Origin: an uncultured Collinsella sp.
GTDB taxonomy: Bacteria; Actinomycetota; Coriobacteriia; Coriobacteriales; Coriobacteriaceae
NCBI GenBank assembly: GCA_902479135.1
Contig: CABSNU010000033.1
Span: forward strand, 1 to 10,246
Length of the DNA stretch: 10,246 nucleotides
Direction of reading: 5' to 3'
Shown here: positions 1-7,278 of the stretch, in pieces
How the letters are laid out: the number at the start of each line of letters is the position of its first letter
How positions within the stretch are numbered: the stretch's first letter is position 1
The notes under the pieces: generated by a model
The model's database searches: none
The model's input: the letters and a program-made list of their open reading frames with translations, nothing else
What the model was told of the DNA's origin: nothing
Program-made: the position numbers and the translations under genes

Positions 1-96
1 CCAAAAGCCGATCCGTGGTGTTGTCTGCATTTTACTAAATACAAATTCAATGTATACAGAAAGATATAAGGAGTGGGAGGGATTCCGCCGTAGTTG

Positions 97-138
97 GCAT
101 TGTAGGAAAATCCAAAAGTTTAGATTTTCCCACAATGC
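97..138. repeat. 16-bp inverted repeat (hairpin) at the broken 5' end of mod
   Basis: The left arm GCATTGTAGGAAAATC (97-112) and right arm GATTTTCCCACAATGC (123-138) are complementary at 15 of 16 positions around a 10-base spacer. The right arm contains the first ATG (135) of the mod fragment, so a transcript coming from upstream would fold over that start. It is followed by a T-rich stretch (139-147), so a weak plus-strand terminator is possible, but the stem is A+T-rich. A relic of a mobile-element end or a recombination site is equally possible. The repeat is seen directly; its role is not known. Confidence 0.6.
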
Positions 139-896
139 TTATCTTTTGGTCTTTGGTTCGGAATAGTGTAGTGCTGGCGGTCTATCTCTTGTTTTCGGTT
201 GCTTGCTTCCTTACCGTACATGAGCATTTAAGCACGGGTGATATTGTGCTTGATTTTTTCTCAGGCTCAGCATCGACCGCCCATGCCATGTTCCTGCAGG
301 AGCTCGGAAAAGATGATCGCTATCAGTTTATCCTTGTCCAGCTTCCAGAGCCTTGTGACCCGAAACGCGACGCCTACAAGGACGGGTATGAGACTCTCTG
401 CGACATAGGCGAAGGACGCATTCGCCGCGCAGGCGACAAAATCAAAACCGAGCTCGAGGAATCCAACCGTCAACTCAAGCTTGGCGAGGGACCCAAGCAG
501 CTTCCCGACATCGGCTTCCGTGTGTTCGAGCTCGATGAGTCCGGCATTGAGAAGCCCGAGCCCGGTCAGCTCCTCTTCGACGTGGTCAAGCCCGATCGCT
601 CCGATATGGATATCGTCTTCGAGATGATGCTCAAATGGGGCCTCGAGCTCACGCTGCCCGTCGAGAAGTCTGAAGCCGCGGGCTATCCCATCTGGTCCGT
701 CGCTTGCGACGAGCTCGTCTGCTGCATGTCCCGAGGCCTCACCATTGAGGCGCTCGAGGCCATCGCCGACATGGAGCCCAGGCGCGTTCTCATCCTCGAT
801 TCCGTCCTCGACGACACCCTCAAGCTCAACGCCGTGCAGATCTTCAAGCACGCCGGCGAGCGCATGGGCTGTGAGATCGAATTGAGGACGGTCTAG
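135..896 (+). CDS. Type III restriction-modification methyltransferase (Mod), C-terminal fragment, 5'-truncated
   Basis: Mod subunits methylate adenine in the recognition site and carry sequence recognition for the whole type III complex. This 253-residue product matches only the C-terminal part. The AdoMet-binding motif DFFSGS is at residues 40-45 and is followed by TAHA, the conserved FILVQLPE strand at 65-72, and the typical Mod tail (DIGFRVFELD at 125-134; LELTLPVE about 170-177; LNAVQIF 231-237). In this beta-class order DPPY and the target-recognition domain should lie before DFFSGS, yet they are absent. The same frame is open back to position 39 and reads GKSKSLDFPT just before the ATG, which resembles the Mod segment preceding motif I, but a TAA at 36-38 closes it. 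Residues 1-32 are oddly hydrophobic and unlike Mod. The 5' end therefore looks damaged or recombined and the protein is probably inactive alone. The start at 135 is only the first ATG. The stop lies one base before the res start. Confidence 0.75.
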   Translation: MLIFWSLVRNSVVLAVYLLFSVACFLTVHEHLSTGDIVLDFFSGSASTAHAMFLQELGKDDRYQFILVQLPEPCDPKRDAYKDGYETLCDIGEGRIRRAGDKIKTELEESNRQLKLGEGPKQLPDIGFRVFELDESGIEKPEPGQLLFDVVKPDRSDMDIVFEMMLKWGLELTLPVEKSEAAGYPIWSVACDELVCCMSRGLTIEALEAIADMEPRRVLILDSVLDDTLKLNAVQIFKHAGERMGCEIELRTV

Positions 897-897
897 C

Positions 898-3800
898 ATG
901 GCGGCGCTCGAGTTCAAGTTCTCATCCGACCAGCAGCACCAGCTGGAGGCCATCGAAGCAACCTGCGACCTGTTCCGCGGACAACAATTTATTGGCAGCG
1001 TATTCTCCGCCGATTCCGGCCGCAAAGGCCAGACGGCAATCGGCGAGCTCATGGTCGGCCACGGCAACGAGCTTCGCGTGGCGCCGGGCCAGCTCCTCGA
1101 CAACCTGCACGCCGTGCAGGAGGAGGGCTGCCTCCCGGCAACCGACGTCCTCACCGATGGGCGCCTGCGAGACTTCACCGTCGAGATGGAGACCGGCACC
1201 GGCAAGACCTACGTCTACATCCGCTCCATCTACGAGCTAAACCGCCGCTACGGCATCACCAAGTTCGTTATCGTCGTGCCGAGCGTGGCCATCCGCGAGG
1301 GCGTCCTCAAGAGCCTCCAGACCACCCGCAGGCACTTCGAGACGCTCTACGACCGCACGCCGCTCGACTACTTCGTGTACGACTCGAAGGACATGGGGCC
1401 GGTGGGTAACTTCGCCACGTCGAGCTCCATCCAGGTCATGGTCATCAACATCGACGCGTTCAACAAGGGCCTCGAGAAGGATGGCACCGCGAAGGAGGGC
1501 AACCTCTTCCACCGTCCCAGCGAGAAGCTCACCGGCGGCTTCAGCCCTCGCGAGCTCGTGAGCGCCTGCAAGCCCGTCGTCATCATCGACGAGCCCCAGA
1601 GCGTCGACAACACCAAGCAGGCCAAGGCCGCCATCAAGAGCCTGAACCCGCTGTTCGTGCTGCGCTACTCGGCCACGCACAAGCAGGCCTACAACATGAT
1701 CTACCGCCTCACGCCGGTCGACGCCTTCGAGCGCCACCTGGTGAAGGGCATCTGCGTGGACTCGATCAAGGCCGAGGCGAACCTCAACGGCGCGTACGTG
1801 AGGCTCGAGTCCGTCAAGTCCGACCCGTTCTCCGCCAAGGTGTCCATCGACGTGCGCCAGGCCGACGGCACGCAGAAGCGCAAGGCCGTCACGGTGAAGA
1901 CCGGCAACGACCTCTACCAGAAGAGCGGCGAGAACAGCGACTACGAGAGCGGCTGGGTGGTCAACAACATCGGCGCCGCAGTGGGCGACGAGTTCATAGA
2001 GTTCCAGAACGGCGAGGTGCTCGAGCTCGGCGAGGCGCTGGGCGACGTCAACGAGGAGGTCGTCAAGCGCGCGCAGATCCGCCGCACCATCGAGGACCAC
2101 CTGGCCCGCCAGTTCGAGCTGTGGCCGCGCGGCGTGAAGGTGCTCTCGCTCTTCTTCATCGACCGCGTCGACCGATACCGCGTCTACGAGCCCGAAGTCC
2201 ACGGCGGCCTGTACGCCCTGATGTTTGAGGAGGAGTACGCAGGTGCCCTGAACTCGAAGGCGCCTCGTCGCATCGCAAAGGCGGCGGGGATCGGCAAGGG
2301 CACGTGGCTCGAGTGCTACGAAGCCGTCGGCGCCCCGCTGGTGCGCGACCCCCACGCCGTGCACCAGGGATACTTCGCCAAGGACAAGAAGGGCAAGTTC
2401 AAGGACTCCAAGGGAGCCGCCGGCACCGCCGACGACGCCGGGGCCTTCGAGCTCATCATGCAGAAGAAGGAGACGCTCATCTCCTTCCCGGACGGCAAGG
2501 ACGCGGACAAGGACGTCTCTTTCGTCTTCAGCCACTCCGCGCTCAAGGAGGGCTGGGACAACCCCAACGTGTTCCAGATCTGCACGCTCGTCGAGACAAA
2601 GGACAACCTGACCAAGCGCCAGAAGATCGGCCGCGGTCTGCGCCTGTGCGTGAACCAGGATGGCGAGCGCCTGTACGACCCAGAGGCGAACGTGCTCACC
2701 GTCATCGCGAACGAGAGCTACGACGACTTCGCCAACGGCCTGCAGAAGGAGCTTGAGGCTGAGGACTTCAAGTTCGGCGTCATCACTCCGGAGAGCTTCA
2801 CGAAGGTCACGGTCAAGGGCGATGATGGCGTCGAGGAGCGCCTGGGCTACGAGAAGTCCAAGCAGGTCTACGACCACCTCGTCGCGACCGGCATGGTCGA
2901 CGGCAAGGGCGCGGTGACGCCCGAGCTGAAGGCGGCCGCCGAGGAGGGCAAGGTCGAGCTCCCCGCCGAGCTCGAGCCTGCCAAGGAGCAGGTCGAGGCG
3001 ATCATCATCCACAAGTCCCAGAGGGTCCAGATCCGTGACAAGGCCAAGGAGGTCTCGGTCGAGCTGCAGAAGGACGTCACGCTCGACCCTGCGTTCCAGG
3101 CCCTGTGGGACCGCATCCGCCAGCGCACGCGCTTCCAGGTCGAGGTCGACTCCGGCAAGCTCATCGAGCATGCCATCGAAGCTGTCGACGGCATGCTCGC
3201 CGTGCGCCCGCCCCAGGTGACGAGCGAGCGTGCCTCGCTGGGCATCGACGACGCGGGCGTGAGCGCCGAGGGCACGGGCACCTCCGTGGTGTCCGTTTCG
3301 GGAAAGGTGAAATACGACCTTCCCGACCCGATCGCAGAGCTGCAGGACGCCGTCGGGCTCACCCGCGGCACCATCAAGGCGATCCTCGAGGGCTGCAGCC
3401 GCCTCGACGAGTTCGAGATCGACCCCGCGACCTTCCTCGCGCAGGTCGGCGACAAGATCAACCGCGTGAAGAACGACCTCATCGCCCAGGGCATCAAGTA
3501 CGTGCGCCTTCCCGAGGACGAGTGGTACACCATGCGCGACCTCGAGCTTGACGACTACACGGCCTACCTTGGGCAGAACGCGTGGAAGCCGGACATGACG
3601 AGCAAGAGCCTGTACAACTACGTGGTCTACGACTCGGCGGGGGTCGAGCGCCCCTTTGCCGAGGCTCTAGACAAGCAGGAGGAGGTTCTCGTGTTCGCGA
3701 AATTGCCCTCGGCGTTCAAGATCGACACGCCGCTCGGCAGTTACAACCCCGACTGGGCGTACGTCGAGGAGGCCGACGGCGAGCGCCGCGTGTACTTCGT

Positions 3801-3960
3801 GACCGAGACCAAGGGCGGCAAGAACGGCGAGCCCGCCCTGCGCGACGCGGAGAAGATCAAGATCGGCTGCGCCAAGAAGCACTTCGAGGCGCTGGACCTC
3901 GGAAACGACTTCCATTACAACGTGCGCACGACCTACCAATACGAGGCGGTGAAGGCTTAG
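898..3960 (+). CDS. res: Type III restriction endonuclease subunit Res (SF2 helicase/ATPase plus PD-(D/E)XK nuclease)
   Basis: Res is the ATP-hydrolysing and DNA-cutting subunit of type III restriction enzymes and works in complex with Mod. All expected parts of the 1020-residue protein are visible: Walker A TGTGKT at 99-104, the DEPQ box (motif II, the type III variant of DEAD) at 231-234, SAT (motif III) at 258-260, SALKEGWDNPNVFQ (motif V region) at 547-560, and QKIGRGLRL (motif VI) at 575-583. The C-terminal nuclease has PD at 951-952 and ETK at 970-972, i.e. PD-X(n)-E-T-K. Length and motif spacing are normal for the family and there is no frameshift. The ATG follows the mod stop by one base and has GAGGA at 884-888, so it was translated together with mod. 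Without a Mod carrying a target-recognition domain it should not find or cut sites, unless Mod is supplied elsewhere. Confidence 0.93.
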   Translation: MAALEFKFSSDQQHQLEAIEATCDLFRGQQFIGSVFSADSGRKGQTAIGELMVGHGNELRVAPGQLLDNLHAVQEEGCLPATDVLTDGRLRDFTVEMETGTGKTYVYIRSIYELNRRYGITKFVIVVPSVAIREGVLKSLQTTRRHFETLYDRTPLDYFVYDSKDMGPVGNFATSSSIQVMVINIDAFNKGLEKDGTAKEGNLFHRPSEKLTGGFSPRELVSACKPVVIIDEPQSVDNTKQAKAAIKSLNPLFVLRYSATHKQAYNMIYRLTPVDAFERHLVKGICVDSIKAEANLNGAYVRLESVKSDPFSAKVSIDVRQADGTQKRKAVTVKTGNDLYQKSGENSDYESGWVVNNIGAAVGDEFIEFQNGEVLELGEALGDVNEEVVKRAQIRRTIEDHLARQFELWPRGVKVLSLFFIDRVDRYRVYEPEVHGGLYALMFEEEYAGALNSKAPRRIAKAAGIGKGTWLECYEAVGAPLVRDPHAVHQGYFAKDKKGKFKDSKGAAGTADDAGAFELIMQKKETLISFPDGKDADKDVSFVFSHSALKEGWDNPNVFQICTLVETKDNLTKRQKIGRGLRLCVNQDGERLYDPEANVLTVIANESYDDFANGLQKELEAEDFKFGVITPESFTKVTVKGDDGVEERLGYEKSKQVYDHLVATGMVDGKGAVTPELKAAAEEGKVELPAELEPAKEQVEAIIIHKSQRVQIRDKAKEVSVELQKDVTLDPAFQALWDRIRQRTRFQVEVDSGKLIEHAIEAVDGMLAVRPPQVTSERASLGIDDAGVSAEGTGTSVVSVSGKVKYDLPDPIAELQDAVGLTRGTIKAILEGCSRLDEFEIDPATFLAQVGDKINRVKNDLIAQGIKYVRLPEDEWYTMRDLELDDYTAYLGQNAWKPDMTSKSLYNYVVYDSAGVERPFAEALDKQEEVLVFAKLPSAFKIDTPLGSYNPDWAYVEEADGERRVYFVTETKGGKNGEPALRDAEKIKIGCAKKHFEALDLGNDFHYNVRTTYQYEAVKA

Positions 3961-3961
3961 G

Positions 3962-5089
3962 ATGTCGAAGCTGCCCGGAAAGATGACGCGAAAGCAGCAC
4001 TGGGTGCCGCGGTTCTACCTGCGCCATTTCGCGGATTCCTCCGGGCAGCTTCATGCCTACAGCAGACAGAAGGGCTCCTTCTTCCGCACGAATTGCGAGA
4101 ACCTTTGCAGCATGCGCGATCTTTATGAGGTTGAGCATGCCGATGCGACAGGCGATGCGACAGACAGATTCTATGCGCAGAACCTCATCGAGGTTAAGCT
4201 ATCTGAGCTCGAGAGCCGCATCGCGCCGCTTTACGATCGCTTTTTGGAACGCCAGAAAGAAGACCAGTGCGAAGACGAAGGGTATTCTGATGGGAAAGCC
4301 GCCGTTTGCGAGCTGGCAGCAAATATCATCGTCCGGCACCCTATCAGTATGCGCGTCGACAAGAAATGGTCACGCGAGACTGCCGAAGAGCTGCTCAGAA
4401 ACGTTCATCTGACACCCTATGAGCTCGGCTTGCTCGATTGGTCGGATTGGCGCGGGGATTCCCAAGCGGTGGTCGAGCTTGCCGCCGCCGCAACCATGCT
4501 CTTCTCCAACGATGATATTGTGCCAGTTAACCGTATTCGAAAGGCTTTTTTTGAGAAGAGCTTCTTCATCCTTAGGGCACCCGTCGGCTCAGGGTTCGTT
4601 ACGACGTCGATGCCTATGTTCATCATCGGGCCCGAGGACGACTCGTACGATTTTCATCTCGCGTATATGCCGTTGAGCAGTGAGTATGCTGCGGTCTTTT
4701 CAGATGACCCTCTATTTCCGCCGTTTGCGAGACTCGGTTTTTCGGGCGTCGAGTTCATGAACCGACTTCTTCTGCTTAACTGCGAGCATTGGGATGTCGC
4801 CATATCGAGGGGAAGCGGCCCGCTCGAGCACGCGGTACGCGATTGGAGTCAAGCGAACAGTGCCGAATTCATGCACGAGATGTTCACGCGCGACGGCAGG
4901 GAGCTATCCCTCGACACAGTGATCTACGACCGCTCGAAGAAGAAGGGGCAGACGATGATCGATACCATCGACCGTGGCTGCCTCGAGGGCGGCTGCCTTG
5001 ATGACGAGGACCTGCGCATCATCTTCGAGCACCTTCTGGGGAGAAGACGGCAAGGACCGGGAACATTAAAGGGTCAAGCAGCGTATTGA
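3962..5089 (+). CDS. DUF4238 domain-containing protein, coupled to res
   Basis: This 375-residue soluble protein has no signal peptide or membrane segment. The N-terminus carries the DUF4238 signature QHWVPRFYLRHF (residues 12-23), followed by a helix EVKLSELESRIAPLYDRFL (77-95). A later stretch has the family's typical pattern TTSMP, then MPLSSEYAAVFSDDP, around the middle of the chain. The biochemical activity of DUF4238 is not established to my knowledge; members occur in accessory and defence-rich regions. The start at 3962 has GAAGG six bases upstream and sits one base after the res stop, arguing for an operon with mod-res. An internal ATG at 3983 (MTRKQHW) is closer to the usual family start but has a poorer ribosome site. 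The gene is visibly less G+C-rich, with more A/T-ending codons than res, which suggests a separate origin. Family assignment is fairly sure; function is unknown. Confidence 0.75.
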   Translation: MSKLPGKMTRKQHWVPRFYLRHFADSSGQLHAYSRQKGSFFRTNCENLCSMRDLYEVEHADATGDATDRFYAQNLIEVKLSELESRIAPLYDRFLERQKEDQCEDEGYSDGKAAVCELAANIIVRHPISMRVDKKWSRETAEELLRNVHLTPYELGLLDWSDWRGDSQAVVELAAAATMLFSNDDIVPVNRIRKAFFEKSFFILRAPVGSGFVTTSMPMFIIGPEDDSYDFHLAYMPLSSEYAAVFSDDPLFPPFARLGFSGVEFMNRLLLLNCEHWDVAISRGSGPLEHAVRDWSQANSAEFMHEMFTRDGRELSLDTVIYDRSKKKGQTMIDTIDRGCLEGGCLDDEDLRIIFEHLLGRRRQGPGTLKGQAAY

Positions 5090-5101
5090 TAAAATTGACC
5101 C
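5071..5101. promoter_or_regulatory. Inverted repeat GGGTCAA-N17-TTGACCC across the DUF4238 stop, with a weak candidate promoter
   Basis: Perfect 7-bp arms at 5071-5077 and 5095-5101 flank the DUF4238 stop codon (5087-5089). A candidate promoter for the next gene overlaps the repeat: TTGATA at 5086-5091 and AATAAC at 5109-5114, spaced 17 bp. The repeat could be an operator or an mRNA hairpin. It is the only obvious signal in the 51-bp gap before the DUF262 gene. The promoter is a consensus-based guess. Confidence 0.3.
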
Positions 5102-5140
5102 CGCCAGCAATAACCGCAAAGGATAGATAGGGCTTTAAGG

Positions 5141-6844
5141 ATGGATGCAGGAAAAGCAACGATAAGCGGCGTGTTCAACGGATCGCGCCTGCTCGAAATA
5201 CCTTTTTACCAAAGGGCGTACGTCTGGGGAGAAGAGCAATGGGAGCGTTTCCTCGGCGACATGGAGTTCGTCACGGCCTCGAAGCGGCCCTATTTCCTGG
5301 GCTCCATCATCCTGAAGCAGGCCTCCTCCGGCAACACCTGGTCCGAGGTCTCCGAGGTTCGCACCGTCATCGACGGCCAGCAGCGACTCACGACCATGGC
5401 CATCTTCTTCAAGGCACTCTGTGCAAAAAACGGCACCAACAATTTGTTTGAGCGAGATTTCGTCCTGGAGACCGGCGATGTCGCCTTGCGGCACGGCAAG
5501 TACGACCGGCAGGATTTCGAAAAGGTCGTCAGCGCCACGGGCTGCGAACCCCTCGAGGGCTCCTCGGCCATCGTCCTTGCCTACAACTACTTCCTCAAGA
5601 ATATCGACCCGGAGAAGGTCGACAGGAACACGATCAAGTCGAACGTCCAGTTCGTCTGCATCGATCTTACCGAGGGCGAGGACGAGCAGCAGATATTCGA
5701 CACCATCAACTCGCTCGGGGTGCGCCTGACGACGGCGGAGCTCCTTAAGAACTACTTCTTCAACCGCGAGAACGAGCAGGCGTTCAAGGAGTGCTGGGAA
5801 GACGTCTTCGAGCCCACGGCTGAGAAGAGGGAGTATTGGGAGCAGGAGATCGTTACCGGGCGCATCAAGCGCACGCTCGTCGACCTCTTCTTCGACGCGT
5901 TCCTCCAGATTCTGGTCCAGGACAAGAGGCGTGGCGTCACGACCGAGGACAAGCTCTTCTATTCGCGTACTTCGAACCTCTTCCAGTCCTACAAGGATTT
6001 CATCGGCAGGTACTGCAACGGCGACAAGGTCGAGATTCTCGACAACATGAAGGCGTATGCCGAGGCGTTCGAGTCCACGTTCGACCCTGGCTACTGCGAC
6101 GCGGACATCCCCTCCGCTTCCGGCGTCGAGCGCCTGAACGTGCTGATATTCGGCCTCAAGAACTCGACGCTCATCCCGTACGTGCTCTACGTTCGAAAGA
6201 ACGCGGAGTCTTCGAGCGAGGAATCTAAGATCTACGCCCTGCTTGAGAGCTACATCGTCCGCCGAATGCTGGTTCAGGCGACCACGAAGAACTACAATAG
6301 GCTGTTCACCTCGCTGATCTTGAACGAGGTGAAGGACGCGGAGGCGCTGAGGAAGGCTCTCGAAGCCAATGACGAGGCGACGACGTACATGCCCGGCGAC
6401 GCCGAGGTTCGAGCGGCATTCGAGGAATCGTGTCTGTACAACCTCCAGTCCAAGGGCGTCCTTTATCTGCTGGAAAGCGCCATACGCCCGGGCATGAGCA
6501 GCACGGCCCTGCTCGGGTTCAACCAGTACACCCTCGAGCACATGATGCCCAAGAAGTGGCGAAACAAATGGGGAGCCCTCGACGACGAAGCCGCAACGCG
6601 AAGGGACCGGAAGCTCCTCACGCTCGGCAACCTCGCCATCATCACGCATTCGCTCAACGCCTCCATCCGCGATGCCGATTGGACCACCAAGAAGCAGGGA
6701 AAGGGATACAAGGACGGCCTTGCCCTCTGCGCCGCCGGCCTTGCGACCATGGCCGGCGCCCTAGAGAAGGAGTCTTGGAACGAGGGCGATATCGCCGATC
6801 GCGCCGAATGGCTTGCGGACAAGGCGTTGGAGGTCTGGCGCTAG
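5141..6844 (+). CDS. DUF262-DUF1524 protein, GmrSD-like putative type IV (modification-dependent) nuclease
   Basis: This is a 567-residue single-chain protein of the GmrSD/DUF262 superfamily, known to restrict phage DNA bearing modified bases or backbones (GmrSD, BrxU, SspE relatives). The N-terminal DUF262 NTPase-like domain shows IPFYQRAYVW at 20-29, DGQQRLTT at 78-85 and FDTINSLGVRLTTAELLKN at 186-204. The C-terminal DUF1524 His-Me/HNH-type nuclease domain shows YTLEHMMPKKW at 463-473, with H467 the expected catalytic histidine, and LGNLAIITHSLNAS at 495-508, with the usual asparagines N497 and N507. Both halves look intact. The start at 5141 places the family's first motif about 20 residues in, as usual; its ribosome site is poor (AGGG about 8 bases upstream, AAGG directly adjacent). 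It lies 51 bp after DUF4238, so it may be an operon member or have its own promoter. Which modification it senses cannot be read from the sequence. Confidence 0.88.
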   Translation: MDAGKATISGVFNGSRLLEIPFYQRAYVWGEEQWERFLGDMEFVTASKRPYFLGSIILKQASSGNTWSEVSEVRTVIDGQQRLTTMAIFFKALCAKNGTNNLFERDFVLETGDVALRHGKYDRQDFEKVVSATGCEPLEGSSAIVLAYNYFLKNIDPEKVDRNTIKSNVQFVCIDLTEGEDEQQIFDTINSLGVRLTTAELLKNYFFNRENEQAFKECWEDVFEPTAEKREYWEQEIVTGRIKRTLVDLFFDAFLQILVQDKRRGVTTEDKLFYSRTSNLFQSYKDFIGRYCNGDKVEILDNMKAYAEAFESTFDPGYCDADIPSASGVERLNVLIFGLKNSTLIPYVLYVRKNAESSSEESKIYALLESYIVRRMLVQATTKNYNRLFTSLILNEVKDAEALRKALEANDEATTYMPGDAEVRAAFEESCLYNLQSKGVLYLLESAIRPGMSSTALLGFNQYTLEHMMPKKWRNKWGALDDEAATRRDRKLLTLGNLAIITHSLNASIRDADWTTKKQGKGYKDGLALCAAGLATMAGALEKESWNEGDIADRAEWLADKALEVWR

Positions 6845-6847
6845 GCC

Positions 6848-7273
6848 CTACCTGCGTCCCATCTCGAAGATGCTTGCGGTGTCGGAACCCGCATCGATGA
6901 CGGATGGAACCGGCTCTTCCAAAAACGTAGTTCGTGGCGATGTCTCTTCCGTCGGCGCGTCAACAGGCTCGCCGAGCGCTAGGAAGAACCTCATCACGTG
7001 CTCAATTCTCTGTTGCAGGGACTCGCTCAGCTCGCCGTAGGAGGCCGCCAGCCGCACCTCCTTGGCCAATTCCGCCATCGAGTCCCTCAGTGCCTTCTGC
7101 ACGCTCACGGAGGGCCTCACCTCGACCTGGGTATCGGTGAGCTTGGCGATGATGTAGTCCTGCCTGTTCATGCCGCTCCAGGCTGCCATCTCGCATATGA
7201 GCTTGCGCTCCTCGGGCGTGCAGCGGAACGCCATCGTCTTGCTGCGCTTGCGGGCGCTGTTCTCGCACGGCAT
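6848..7273 (-). CDS. Small ribbon-helix-helix protein (MobC-like / mobilization accessory), third gene of the integrase operon
   Basis: This 141-residue protein begins MPCENSARKRSKTMAFRCT and then has the pattern TPEERKLICEMAAWSGMNRQ and DYIIAKLTD, about residues 18-47. A beta strand with alternating residues, two helices and a conserved SGM turn are what MobC-type relaxosome proteins and other ribbon-helix-helix DNA-binding proteins show. The C-terminal half has a helical ELAKEVRLAASYGELSESLQQRIEHVM segment (about 75-101 in outline) and a low-complexity acidic tail. The ATG at 7273 is preceded by GAGGGGG and lies five bases after the integrase stop, so it is co-transcribed with int. Longer upstream starts would only add integrase sequence read in another frame. 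No relaxase is in the window, so it could equally be an accessory or directionality factor for the recombinase. It converges with the DUF262 gene with a 3-bp gap. Confidence 0.65.
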   Translation of the reverse strand: MPCENSARKRSKTMAFRCTPEERKLICEMAAWSGMNRQDYIIAKLTDTQVEVRPSVSVQKALRDSMAELAKEVRLAASYGELSESLQQRIEHVMRFFLALGEPVDAPTEETSPRTTFLEEPVPSVIDAGSDTASIFEMGRR

Positions 7274-7278
7274 CCTTC

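Noticed and set aside
135..230. Possible membrane segment or signal peptide at the start of the mod fragment
   Set aside because: The hydrophobic stretch precedes a cytosolic methyltransferase motif without a break and lies in the damaged zone; it is more likely corrupted coding sequence than a real membrane anchor.
1237..3171. A 644-codon open frame on the minus strand inside res
   Set aside because: It is the mirror of a G+C-rich gene with strong codon bias; it is repetitive in Leu, Val, Asp and Arg, has no domain, and res on the other strand has complete motifs.
5135..6649. A 504-codon minus-strand frame inside the DUF262 gene
   Set aside because: Same shadow effect; composition is Leu/Val/Glu/Arg-rich without motifs, while the plus strand shows DUF262 and DUF1524 signatures.
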